Shown: piece after piece, positions 36,449 through 45,599 of the stretch
Numbering within the stretch: position 1 is the first letter of the stretch
Layout: the number at the start of each line of letters is the position of its first letter
From: Knoellia locipacati
Lineage (GTDB): Bacteria > Actinomycetota > Actinomycetes > Actinomycetales > Dermatophilaceae
Assembly: GCF_007992835.1 (NCBI RefSeq)
Contig: NZ_BKBA01000013.1
Location: forward strand, 1 to 64,000
DNA length: 64,000 nt
Direction of reading: 5' to 3'
Position numbers and translations under genes: made by a program
Notes under the pieces: model-generated
The model's input: the letters and a program-made list of their open reading frames with translations, nothing else
The model's database searches: none
Told to the model about the DNA's origin: nothing

Positions 36449-36880
36449 TCACATGAGTCCGGGGATGACCTCCTCCGACTGCTCGGAGTAGGCCTGCTCG
36501 GTGCTGGCGAGGTAGTCGTTCCACGCCTCGGTGTCCCAGACCTCGACGCGCGAGCCCGTGCCGATGACGGTGCACTCGCGCGAGAGGCCGGCGTACTGGC
36601 GCAGGTGCGCGGGGATGGTGACGCGGCCCTGCTTGTCGGGGATCTCGTCGCTCGCACCGGAGAGGAAGACGCGGATGTAGTCGCGGACCGCGCGGTTGGT
36701 GGTCGGCGCCTCCTGCATCTGCTGGGTGACCTTGGTGAACTCGTCCATCGGGAAGACGTAGAGGCAGCGCTCCTGGCCGCGGGTGACGACGAGGCCGGTC
36801 GAGAGGCGCTCGCGGAACTTCGCGGGGAGGAAGAGACGGCCCTTGTCGTCCAGGCGCGGCGTGTGAGTACCGAGGAACAC
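36449..36880 (-). CDS. mraZ: Transcriptional regulator MraZ
   Basis: A 143-residue AbrB-fold DNA-binding protein with two MraZ repeats, each containing a DxxGR motif: [15 protein letters not shown] near the start and [15 protein letters not shown] near residue 85. MraZ forms ring-like oligomers and represses its own dcw operon by binding repeated TGGNG-type boxes. A GTG at 36880 gives the family-typical start [14 protein letters not shown], nine bases after a GGGGAGG Shine-Dalgarno; the GTG at 36889 is too close to it. It is first in the cluster, with matching boxes at 36925-36949. Confidence 0.95.
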   Translation of the reverse strand: MFLGTHTPRLDDKGRLFLPAKFRERLSTGLVVTRGQERCLYVFPMDEFTKVTQQMQEAPTTNRAVRDYIRVFLSGASDEIPDKQGRVTIPAHLRQYAGLSRECTVIGTGSRVEVWDTEAWNDYLASTEQAYSEQSEEVIPGLM

Positions 36881-36924
36881 CGCGCTCACCTCCCCATCCG
36901 TTTCGACCCGTGGGCGACACTTCT

Positions 36925-36966
36925 CTCCGGTGTCCCCCACTTTACTCCACCTTTACTTGAAATCAA
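36925..36966 (-). promoter_or_regulatory. mraZ promoter with three MraZ-type boxes
   Basis: On the minus strand, TGGAG (36949-36945), TGGGG (36939-36935) and CGGAG (36929-36925) occur at exact 10-base steps, the TGGNN-N5 pattern known for MraZ operators. TTGATT (36966-36961) and TAAAGT (36944-36939) form a possible -35/-10 pair with 16-base spacing, and the boxes overlap the -10, as expected for autorepression. Confidence 0.6.
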
Positions 36967-37012
36967 GTCGTTACAGTCATCTGAACCCCCTTTTTCCGCA
37001 GGTCAGCAGCGG

Positions 37013-37027
37013 TGGTGCAAAGTGGGG
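37013..37027 (+). promoter_or_regulatory. MraZ-type double box in the mraZ-moxR gap
   Basis: TGGTG (37013-37017), CAAAG spacer, TGGGG (37023-37027) on the plus strand. The spacer nearly equals that of the mraZ site (TAAAG). The same DNA forms an inverted repeat GCAAAGTG-GGG-CACTTTTGC at 37017-37036. Confidence 0.4.
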
Positions 37028-37160
37028 CACTTTTGCGCTGAAAGCACGGTTCCGGGGTCCCCGAGCCCACCGCAGACGCCCGTATGCCGTCCGCTCCCCC
37101 TGCGCCCGCACCTGCACGTTCGCTGTGAACTCCGTTTTCGGGCGCGAGGCCCTCCCCCGG

Positions 37161-37175
37161 TGGAGGAATGTGGGG
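37161..37175 (+). promoter_or_regulatory. MraZ-type double box upstream of moxR
   Basis: TGGAG (37161-37165), GAATG spacer, TGGGG (37171-37175) on the plus strand, 57 bases before the moxR start. Together with the preceding GG it differs from the mraZ-promoter site at only two of 17 positions (GGTGGAG.AA.GTGGGG). It suggests that the moxR operon shares control with the dcw cluster. Confidence 0.5.
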
Positions 37176-37232
37176 CAAGATCGAAAGCCCCGGTGGCGCA
37201 GGGCCCCGGGAGCACTCATCACAGGAGTTCCG

Positions 37233-38252
<1,020 letters not shown>

Positions 38253-38261
38253 GGGAGGGAC

Positions 38262-39524
38262 ATGCGCCGGTTCCGTGAGTCGCTCACGACACGAGGTGCG
38301 GCCTTCCTCGCGTCGGGGATCGTCCTGGTGCTCTCCGGGCTCGCGCTCGGGCAGCACGACCTCAGCCGGATCGGCACGGCCCTGTGCGCCCTGCCGCTGC
38401 TCGCCGGGATGCTCGGCCGACGTCACGACCTCGCGCTCGTCGTCGAGCGCGAGGCCCATCCGTCACGGGTGACGATCGACGAGCCGGCCGTCGTCGGGGT
38501 GACGATCTCCAACCCGTCGTCGTCGCGCTCCCCGGTACTGCTCGCCGAGGAGCACCTCGACTACTCCCTCGGCGACCGGCCGCGTTTCGTCGTCCCCGGA
38601 CTTCCCAGCGGCGGTGTCACGCACGTGGAGTATGCCGTCCGCGCCCACGCGCGTGGTGCGCACCGGCTCGGCCCGCTGGGTGTCCGCGTCCAGGACCCGT
38701 TCGGGCTCACCCTGCGCCACACCTCGATCAGCAGCCACGACGAGCTGCTCGTCCTCCCCCGTGTGGTCACCCTCTCGGACGGCCGGGCACTCGGGCGCGG
38801 CCTCGGTGCCGAGGGTTCGGTCCCCCACCGCGTGGCGCTCCACGGCGAGGACGACCAGTCGATCCGCGAGTACCGCGACGGCGACGACCTGCGACGCATC
38901 CACTGGCCCGCCACCGCCCGCACCGGCGAGCTCATGGTCCGGCAGGAGGACCGCCCCGCCAAGCGCCGCGCCGTCGTCCTGCTCGACACCCGCGCCCGGG
39001 CCCACGGGGGCACGGGGCCGGCCGGCTCGCTCGAGTGGGCCGTGACGATGGCGGCCTCCGCGGTCAACCACCTCCTCGACTCCGGGTTCGCCGTGCACCT
39101 CCTCACCCCGGACCCGGGGCAGGAGTCGGGGGTGCGCGAGGACGGTGACCTCGACGCCGCGCTCGAGACACTCGCCCGGACCACACCGTCGGACGAGACC
39201 GGCGTCGGCAGCATGCTCCACGCCGCGAGCGGGGCGACCGCACAAGGCGGCCTCGTCGTCGCCATCATGGGCGCCCTCGACGACGACTCGGCCCGGGCGC
39301 TGTCGTCGCTGCGCCAGCCCGGCGGACCCGGGCTGGCGTTCGTCGTCGACGGCTCGACCTTCGCCCGCGGCGAGCAGGCGCGCGGCGGCGACCTCGAGCC
39401 GAGGGCCACCACGGCCGCCCTCTCCGGCGCCGGCTGGGCCGCCCTGCCGGTGACGCCCGACCTCGCGGTGGCCGACGCCTGGGCCGCCGTCGCCGGGTCG
39501 CGCCGGATGGTGGGTGCCCGATGA
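38262..39524 (+). CDS. DUF58 domain protein
   Basis: A 420-residue membrane-associated protein. Two N-terminal hydrophobic segments (about 12-50) are followed by a beta-rich region and the DUF58 core with IREYRDGDDLRRIHWPATAR (about 204-223), then a von Willebrand A-like fold. DUF58 proteins are typical partners of MoxR ATPases. The ATG at 38262 follows GGGAGGG, nine bases after moxR; the stop overlaps the next gene (ATGA). Confidence 0.9.
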   Translation: MRRFRESLTTRGAAFLASGIVLVLSGLALGQHDLSRIGTALCALPLLAGMLGRRHDLALVVEREAHPSRVTIDEPAVVGVTISNPSSSRSPVLLAEEHLDYSLGDRPRFVVPGLPSGGVTHVEYAVRAHARGAHRLGPLGVRVQDPFGLTLRHTSISSHDELLVLPRVVTLSDGRALGRGLGAEGSVPHRVALHGEDDQSIREYRDGDDLRRIHWPATARTGELMVRQEDRPAKRRAVVLLDTRARAHGGTGPAGSLEWAVTMAASAVNHLLDSGFAVHLLTPDPGQESGVREDGDLDAALETLARTTPSDETGVGSMLHAASGATAQGGLVVAIMGALDDDSARALSSLRQPGGPGLAFVVDGSTFARGEQARGGDLEPRATTAALSGAGWAALPVTPDLAVADAWAAVAGSRRMVGAR

Positions 39525-41830
39525 ACCGCGCCCGCCCGGTCGAGACCCTGCTCGCGGCCCTGGCCAGCTTCACGGTCGCGCTCCCGCTGCTCACGCTTTT
39601 CGACTCCAACGCCTGGGTGCGCCCCACCCTCGTCGTCGTCGCCACCATCGCCGTCGTCGGGCTCGTCCTGCGCTCGGTCACGGCGTCGGCCCTGCGGGTC
39701 TTCGCCGGCCAGCTCGTCGCGGCGACCCTCGTCGTGTCGTGGCTGCACGGGCGCGGACACCTCTACTACGGCGTGCTGCCCGGACCCGACACGATGCGGA
39801 CCTTCGGGATCCTGCTCGGCGAGGCCCAGCAGACCGTCATGGCCTTCTCCGTCCCGGTGCCGACCGAACGCGGCGTCATCGTGGGCATCACCATGCTCGT
39901 CGGCCTCACGGCCCTGGCCACCGACGCCATCGCGGTGACCCTGCGCCTGCCGGCCCTGTCCGGGCTCGGTCTCCTCACGGCATACCTCGTCTCCGCGACG
40001 AACTCGGGTGAGGGACTCAGCTGGAAGTACTTCGTGCTCCCCATCGCGTTCTGGCTCGGGCTCGTCGCGAGCCAGGGCATCACCAGCGTGCGGCGTTGGG
40101 GCACAGCGGTTCCGCGCACCGCCGACGGTGAGGACCACGACCCCGTCCTCGGTGTCGCAGGGACGGCGCGGCTCCTCGGGGCCGGCGCGCTCGCCCTGGC
40201 CGTCGTCGTGCCCGCGGTCGTGCCGCACCTGCCCACGACCTACCTCGCCGAGGGCCTCGGGCGCACCGAGAACGGCACCGGTGGGGGCTCGGTGCGGCTC
40301 AACACGACCCTGGACCTGCGCCGCTCGCTCGAGAGCCAGTCGCAGCAGCCGGTCATCGACTACAAGACATCGACGAGCACGCCCGTCCCGCTGCGGGTCG
40401 CGATCCTCACCGATTACCGCAACGGCGAGTGGAGCACCGGCTTCGACGCCAACCGGGTCGTCACCAACGGTGTCGAGCCGGCCGTCGGGTCACCCGACGT
40501 CAAGCGGACCGACGTCAAGGTCGAGGTCACCGAGAACCGTCTCGAGGCGCCCCAGATCGCGCTGCCCACTCCCCTGCGCTCCGTCGACCTCGACGGCGCG
40601 CCGTTGCGCCGGAACTTCGTCGGCGGCTACGAGGTCGACCGCACGCGCGGCGACTACTCCGCGACCTACAGCGAGCTCGCTCCCGAGGAGAGCGACTTCT
40701 CCGGCAACGGTCCGGAGCCGGCGGGGTCCGAGCAGGGCCTCTACACCGAGCTCGGCGGCGAGGGCATCCTGCGGCTCAGCGAGCTCGTCGACTCGGTCGT
40801 GCCGAGCGACGCCACCCCGCTCGAGACGGCCCGGCTGCTCCAGGCCCACTTCCGCAGCAGCCAGTACACCTACTCGCTCCAGCTGCCGACGCCCACCGAC
40901 CCGGTCTCGGGTCGCACGATGATGTCGGACCCGCTGTCGAACTTCCTCGTCTCCCGCACCGGCTACTGCGTCCAGTTCGCGTCGGCCTTCGTCATGGCGG
41001 CCCGGCTCAAGGGGATCCCGGCCCGGATGGCGATCGGCTTCCTGCCCGGCACGTTCGCCAACGGCGGCTACACCGTGCGCGCTGCCGACGCCCATGCCTG
41101 GCCCGAGCTGTGGTTCCCCGACCTCGGCTGGACGCGGTTCGAGCCGACGCCGGGCGTGCGTGCCGGTGCCGCGCCCGTCTACAGCCTCATCCCCTCGCAG
41201 GCCGACCCCACCGCGAGCCCCTCGGCGAGCGCGACGACGTCCGCTCCCGCCCCGACGGCCAGCGAGCGACCCGACAGCGACCAGGGAGCAGTCCGCGACA
41301 CCACGTCGTCGCTCCCGGGCCCGCTCAGCTGGGCGCGCGACAACCTCCTGACGATCGGGATCGTGCTCGGCATCATCCTGTCGCTCCTGCTGTTGCCGGT
41401 CGCCGCGTGGGTGCGGCGCCGACGGATGCGCCTCGACGCCCGTGACGACGCCGAGCGGGTCGAGGCCGAGTGGGCCTCGCTCATCTCGCGGCTCGGCGAC
41501 ATCGGCATCGCACCGCCCGCCGGCAGCACGCCAGGCCAGGCCGGGGCGCGGCTCACCCACGACGCCATCCTCACCGGTGACTCCAAGGCCGCGATGGGAC
41601 GCATCGTCGACACCGTCGAGCGGGCCCGCTACGCCCCACCGAGCACGCCGATCGACGACGTCGGCGAGGACGCCAAGGCGGTGTGGAAGGCTGCGGTCTC
41701 GGCCCGGCAGCGCGGTGACCGGGCGCGGGCCTACCTCGTCCCCGGCGACGGGGTGCAGCAGTGGAACGACGTCAAGGACGCCGCCCTCGACTGGCCGCGC
41801 CAGGCCTGGGCGCGATTGCGCCGCCGCTGA
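39521..41830 (+). CDS. Membrane transglutaminase-like protein (DUF3488/TgpA type)
   Basis: A 769-residue protein with about six N-terminal membrane helices (1-240), a large extracytoplasmic transglutaminase-like domain, a Ser/Thr/Pro-rich linker near 565-595, one further membrane helix (LTIGIVLGIILSLLLLPVAA) and a cytoplasmic tail. The Cys-His-Asp triad is visible: RTGYCVQFASAF (Cys about 482), AADAHAWPELWF (His about 525) and PDLGWTRFEP (Asp about 534). It probably acts on proteins or peptides at the envelope. It is coupled to DUF58 by an ATGA overlap and ends before a shared terminator. Confidence 0.9.
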   Translation: MNRARPVETLLAALASFTVALPLLTLFDSNAWVRPTLVVVATIAVVGLVLRSVTASALRVFAGQLVAATLVVSWLHGRGHLYYGVLPGPDTMRTFGILLGEAQQTVMAFSVPVPTERGVIVGITMLVGLTALATDAIAVTLRLPALSGLGLLTAYLVSATNSGEGLSWKYFVLPIAFWLGLVASQGITSVRRWGTAVPRTADGEDHDPVLGVAGTARLLGAGALALAVVVPAVVPHLPTTYLAEGLGRTENGTGGGSVRLNTTLDLRRSLESQSQQPVIDYKTSTSTPVPLRVAILTDYRNGEWSTGFDANRVVTNGVEPAVGSPDVKRTDVKVEVTENRLEAPQIALPTPLRSVDLDGAPLRRNFVGGYEVDRTRGDYSATYSELAPEESDFSGNGPEPAGSEQGLYTELGGEGILRLSELVDSVVPSDATPLETARLLQAHFRSSQYTYSLQLPTPTDPVSGRTMMSDPLSNFLVSRTGYCVQFASAFVMAARLKGIPARMAIGFLPGTFANGGYTVRAADAHAWPELWFPDLGWTRFEPTPGVRAGAAPVYSLIPSQADPTASPSASATTSAPAPTASERPDSDQGAVRDTTSSLPGPLSWARDNLLTIGIVLGIILSLLLLPVAAWVRRRRMRLDARDDAERVEAEWASLISRLGDIGIAPPAGSTPGQAGARLTHDAILTGDSKAAMGRIVDTVERARYAPPSTPIDDVGEDAKAVWKAAVSARQRGDRARAYLVPGDGVQQWNDVKDAALDWPRQAWARLRRR

Positions 41831-41872
41831 GCCCGTCCCGACGGCCGGCGTGAGGGCGCTGCCCCAAGACGC

Positions 41873-41911
41873 ACGTATGCCGTGTGCCCGAGGTGGGCAC
41901 ACGGCATACGT
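41873..41911. terminator. Bidirectional 17-bp hairpin between transglutaminase gene and sigA
   Basis: Perfect arms at 41873-41889 and 41895-41911 with a 5-base loop. It lies between two convergent stops (41830 and 41933). Each arm contains the GTATGCCG motif that is frequent in this genome. Confidence 0.75.
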
Positions 41912-41932
41912 CGTGCGTGGGGTGCGGCTCGC

Positions 41933-43576
41933 TCAGTCGAGGTAGTCGCGCAGCGCCTGCGACCGCGACGGGTGACGGAGCTTGCTCATCGTCTTGGACT
42001 CGATCTGGCGGATCCGCTCGCGGGTCACGCCGTAGACCTTGCCGATCTCGTCGAGGGTCTTGGGCTGGCCGTCGGTGAGACCGAAGCGCATCGACACGAC
42101 ACCGGCCTCGCGCTCGGAGAGGGTGTCGAGCACCGAGTGCAGCTGCTCCTGGAGGAGCGTGAAGCTCACGGCGTCGGCCGGCACGACCGCCTCGGAGTCC
42201 TCGATGAGGTCACCGAACTCGCTGTCGCCGTCCTCGCCGAGCGGGGTGTGCAGCGAGATCGGCTCACGGCCGTACTTCTGCACCTCGACGACCTTCTCGG
42301 GCGTCATGTCGAGCTCGAGCGCGAGCTCCTCGGGGGTGGGCTCGCGGCCCAGGTCCTGGAGCATCTGGCGCTGGACACGGGCCAGCTTGTTGATGACCTC
42401 GACCATGTGGACCGGGATACGGATCGTGCGCGCCTGGTCGGCCATGGCGCGGGTGATGGCCTGGCGGATCCACCACGTCGCGTAGGTCGAGAACTTGTAG
42501 CCCTTGGTGTAGTCGAACTTCTCGACCGCACGGATGAGGCCGAGGTTGCCCTCCTGGATGAGGTCGAGGAAGAGCATGCCGCGACCGGTGTAGCGCTTGG
42601 CCAGCGAGACGACGAGTCGCAGGTTGGCCTCGAGCAGGTGGTTCTTGGCGTTCTTGCCGTCCTGCGCGATCCACCAGAGCTCGCGCTTGAGCTTCATGTC
42701 GATCTTGTCGCCGGAGTTGAGGCGCTCCTCGCTGAACAGGCCGGCCTCGATGCGCTTGGCGAGCTCGACCTCCTGCTCGGCGTTGAGGAGGGCGACCTTG
42801 CCGATCTGCTTGAGGTAGTCCTTGACCGGGTCGGCCGTGGCGCCGGCGGTGACGACCTGCTGGACGGGCGCGTCCTCCTCGTCGTCGTCGCGCAGGACGA
42901 AGCCACCCGCGGTCTCGGGGACGGCGTCGGCCTTGGCCTTGTCGTCGCCCTCGCCGTCCTCGTTGTCGTCGTCCGTGTCGGTCGCGCCGGCAGCGGCGGG
43001 GGTGGACTCGACCTCGGCCGTGACCTTGGCGAGCTCGGCCTCGTCGACCTCTTCGGTCTCGGCGTCAGCGTCGGCGGTCTTCTTGGCGGCGGCCTTCTTG
43101 GCGGCGGCCTTCTTGGCGGCAGGCGCCTTGGCCGCGGCCTTCTTGGCCGGGGCGGCCGCAGCGGCGGCGGCCTTCTTGGTCGTGGCGGCCTTGGCCGCGG
43201 TCTTCTTGGCGGGCGCTGCCTCGTCGTCGCTCGCAGCGGCCTTCTTCGCGGGTGCGGCCTTCTTGGCCGGGGCGGCCTTCTTGGCGGAGGCAGCCTTCGT
43301 GGTGCTCGCCGACGTCGTCTTCTTGGCGGTCGCCTTGGTCGCGGCCACGGCGCGCTCGGGGGCGATCATGACGACCTCGATGCCCTGACCGGCGAGCGCC
43401 TTGAGGACGATGCGACCCCGGTTGGCACGCACCCCCGCGGCGACGATGGCCTGGGAGACCTGCTCACCGGTCACCTGACCGGTGGTGCGGCCCGTGCGGA
43501 CGAGGTCCTGCAGGGCGGGGTGGCTGAACTCGGCGGGGAGGGGCGTCTCGGGGGCGTTCGTGGACACAGGCGACAC
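41933..43576 (-). CDS. sigA: Principal RNA polymerase sigma factor (SigA/HrdB/RpoD)
   Basis: About 547 residues. Residues about 1-75 resemble sigma region 1.1. Residues about 75-165 are a Lys/Ala-rich tract of AKKA repeats followed by an acidic stretch. The conserved core has region 2 ([19 protein letters not shown], then [16 protein letters not shown]) and region 4 helix-turn-helix ([20 protein letters not shown]). It directs RNA polymerase to housekeeping promoters. The start is ambiguous: a TTG at 43582 or a GTG at 43576; the GTG sits six bases after AAAGG and is preferred. Confidence 0.95.
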   Translation of the reverse strand: MSPVSTNAPETPLPAEFSHPALQDLVRTGRTTGQVTGEQVSQAIVAAGVRANRGRIVLKALAGQGIEVVMIAPERAVAATKATAKKTTSASTTKAASAKKAAPAKKAAPAKKAAASDDEAAPAKKTAAKAATTKKAAAAAAAPAKKAAAKAPAAKKAAAKKAAAKKTADADAETEEVDEAELAKVTAEVESTPAAAGATDTDDDNEDGEGDDKAKADAVPETAGGFVLRDDDEEDAPVQQVVTAGATADPVKDYLKQIGKVALLNAEQEVELAKRIEAGLFSEERLNSGDKIDMKLKRELWWIAQDGKNAKNHLLEANLRLVVSLAKRYTGRGMLFLDLIQEGNLGLIRAVEKFDYTKGYKFSTYATWWIRQAITRAMADQARTIRIPVHMVEVINKLARVQRQMLQDLGREPTPEELALELDMTPEKVVEVQKYGREPISLHTPLGEDGDSEFGDLIEDSEAVVPADAVSFTLLQEQLHSVLDTLSEREAGVVSMRFGLTDGQPKTLDEIGKVYGVTRERIRQIESKTMSKLRHPSRSQALRDYLD

Positions 43577-43712
43577 CGACAACCTTTCGTCACGGGGGGC
43601 GCGCGGTGGTGCTCACGCTCGGGCGGAGCACTGACCGGCTGGTCTGTTTGGTGCCCCTTCTGACGTGATCCGCAGGGGTGAGGATCGGCCGTTGCTCGAA
43701 GGGTGCATCACC

Positions 43713-43718
43713 ATTATA
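43713..43718 (-). promoter_or_regulatory. Consensus -10 box upstream of sigA
   Basis: TATAAT on the minus strand, a perfect -10 hexamer in very GC-rich DNA, 137 bases before the sigA start and just after the terminator of the upstream universal stress gene. No good -35 is seen because the expected place lies in the hairpin. Confidence 0.5.
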
Positions 43719-43721
43719 AAT

Positions 43722-43761
43722 CGCTGCGACCCCCCTGCCCTATTCCAGGGGGGTCGCAGCG
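43722..43761 (-). terminator. Hairpin terminator after the small universal stress gene
   Basis: Perfect 16-bp arms at 43722-43737 and 43746-43761 with an 8-base loop; on the minus strand it is followed by ATTTATAAT. It lies 19 bases past the stop of the universal stress gene at 43781. Confidence 0.75.
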
Positions 43762-43780
43762 CGTTGCCGGGGGTGCCGGG

Positions 43781-44155
43781 TCAGCTCTTGACGGCCAGGA
43801 CGGGGCACGGGGCGTCGAGCAGGATGCGCTGCGCGTTGGACCCCAGGATGAGCTTGCCCACGGGGGTGCGGCGGCGCAGGCCGATGACGATGAGGTCGGC
43901 CTTGATCTCGTCGGCGACCGCGATGAGGTCCTCGGCCGGCTCGTTGCCCCGGATGAGCTGGCGGACCGTGACACCCACACCCTTGGCCTTGAGCTCGTCG
44001 CCGAGTCGGTCCAGCTCCTCGGAGTCGTCCCCCGATCCGTCGCGACCCGAGTTGATGACGACGAGGTCGGTCTTGCGCAGGAGTGCTTCCTCGCCGGCGC
44101 GAGCCAGGGCGGCTGCGCCTTCCTTGGTCGGGATGTATCCCACGACGATCGCCAC
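43781..44155 (-). CDS. Small universal stress protein
   Basis: A 124-residue single-domain UspA-type protein. It opens with MAIVVGYIPTKEG and ends with DLIVIGLRRRTPVGKLILGS, then NAQRILLDAPCPVLAV. The nucleotide loop is G-x2-R-x9-G-S, with Arg in place of the second Gly, so ATP binding may be altered. It probably acts in stress adaptation. The gene stands alone between metX and sigA and is ended by a hairpin. Confidence 0.88.
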   Translation of the reverse strand: MAIVVGYIPTKEGAAALARAGEEALLRKTDLVVINSGRDGSGDDSEELDRLGDELKAKGVGVTVRQLIRGNEPAEDLIAVADEIKADLIVIGLRRRTPVGKLILGSNAQRILLDAPCPVLAVKS

Positions 44156-44277
44156 GAGTGTCTCCTTTGGTCAGCTGCTCAGCCGGATGGCTCTTGGCTG
44201 GACGCTACCGGAGTTTGTGACACAGGACACGGAGGCCGGAGTCTCGTTTGACGCCGCACGTCGCCGTCCTCGCCGGG

Positions 44278-45411
44278 TCACGACCGGTCGGCGCCGAGCG
44301 CGTCCCGGATGACCGCGCCCACCTGCTCGATCTCGATGAGGAAGCCGTCGTGCCCGAACCTCGACGTGATGTGCCGCAGGGTGGTCCCCGGCCGCAGCGC
44401 CGCGATCTCGTCGGACAGGCGCTCCGGATAGAGGCGGTCGGTGTCGACGCCCGCCACGACGAGCGACCCTTCGAAGGCCGCGAGCGCCGCCGCAACGCCG
44501 CCGCGTCCGCGGCCGACGTCGTGGCTGTTCATCGCCTCGCTGAGGACGACGTAGGAGTTGGCGTCGAACCGACGGCCGAGCTTGCCCGCGTGGTGGTCGA
44601 GATAGGACTCGACCGCGAACCGCCCACCCCGGTCGAGCGGCTCCTCACCTGCCTGCGCCTCGCGACCGAACCGCTCGGCCAGCTCACCCTCGTGCCGGTA
44701 GGTCACGTGGGCGATCCGCCGGGCGATCCCGAGGCCGTCGCTCGGCACGACACCGTGCTCGTAGTAGTCACCGTCGTGGAAGGCAGGGTCGCTGCGGATC
44801 GCGAGCAGCTGCGGCTGGCACCAGGCGATCTGGTCGGCCGTCGCGTATGCCGTCGACGCGAGGACGATGCACGTCGCCACCCGCTGCGGATGGGACGTGG
44901 CCCACTCGATGGCCCGCATCCCGCCCATGGAGCCACCGAGCACGGCGGCCCACACGCGGATGCCGAGGCGGTCGGCGAGCAGGGCCTCGACCGCAACCTG
45001 GTCGCGGATGGTCACTGCGGGGAACCGCCCGCCCCAGGCGCGGCCGTCGGGGGCATCGCTCGAGGGACCGGTGGTCCCCTGGCACCCGCCGAGGACGTTG
45101 CTCGCGACGACGAAGAACCGGTCGGTGTCGAGCGGCCGGCCGGGGCCGATGAGACCGTCCCACCAGCCGGGTGTCGGGTGCCCGGCTCCCGGTGGGCCCT
45201 CGACGTGCGAGTCACCGGTGAGGGCGTGCTCAACGAGGACGGCGTTGTCGCGGGCGGCGTTGAGGGTGCCCCAGGTTTCGTAGGCGACCGTCACGTCGGG
45301 CAGGGTCCCACCGCGCTCGAGGACGACGGGGCCCAGAGCGGCGAACTGCCGGTCGCCCGGGTCGTCGCCGGGGCGCCAGAACGACGTCGTCGGGAGGTCG
45401 GTGATGGTCAT
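44278..45411 (-). CDS. metX: Homoserine O-acetyltransferase
   Basis: A 377-residue alpha/beta-hydrolase-fold enzyme of methionine synthesis that acetylates homoserine. The nucleophile is in VLGGSMGGMRAIEW (Ser about 160), with the Asp in VAGVDTDRLYP and the His in GHDGFLIE near the end; NVLGGCQGTTGP is a family signature. The ATG at 45411 follows GAGGAG. A SAM-IV riboswitch lies just upstream (45426-45535), so the gene should be switched off when S-adenosylmethionine is abundant. The next pathway enzyme, MetY, is at 56517 with its own copy. Confidence 0.95.
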   Translation of the reverse strand: MTITDLPTTSFWRPGDDPGDRQFAALGPVVLERGGTLPDVTVAYETWGTLNAARDNAVLVEHALTGDSHVEGPPGAGHPTPGWWDGLIGPGRPLDTDRFFVVASNVLGGCQGTTGPSSDAPDGRAWGGRFPAVTIRDQVAVEALLADRLGIRVWAAVLGGSMGGMRAIEWATSHPQRVATCIVLASTAYATADQIAWCQPQLLAIRSDPAFHDGDYYEHGVVPSDGLGIARRIAHVTYRHEGELAERFGREAQAGEEPLDRGGRFAVESYLDHHAGKLGRRFDANSYVVLSEAMNSHDVGRGRGGVAAALAAFEGSLVVAGVDTDRLYPERLSDEIAALRPGTTLRHITSRFGHDGFLIEIEQVGAVIRDALGADRS

Positions 45412-45425
45412 CGGGGGTGCTCCTC

Positions 45426-45535
45426 GGATCGCGCTTGCCCGCCGGTGCCGACGGGCCGTGTCTTCACCCGGGGCACCCCACCGCGAGGAGGGTTGCCGCC
45501 CAGCAAGCCGGGGCTTGTCGCTGGGACTCATGACC
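45426..45535 (-). ncRNA. SAM-IV riboswitch upstream of metX
   Basis: The minus strand from 45535 reads GGTCATGAGTCCCAGCGACA, continues with AAGCCCCGGCTTGCTGGGCG and GCAACCCTCC, then GGTGGGGTGCCCCGGGTGA, and ends with a pseudoknot-type element containing GGCAAGCGCG. This matches the SAM-IV riboswitch known from mycobacteria and streptomycetes almost base for base in the core. It senses S-adenosylmethionine. It ends about 15 bases before the metX start and overlaps the likely ribosome site, suggesting translational control. Confidence 0.9.
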
Positions 45536-45599
45536 TTGGGACCGAGTCTAGGCGCGCCGCGCCACGCTCCGGGAGCCCTGTCCGCACCGTGAGAGCACC

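Noticed and set aside
44156..44277. Direct repeats of CCGGAGT upstream of the small universal stress gene as an operator
   Set aside because: Only two copies of a common GC-rich heptamer; no spacing or symmetry supports regulation.
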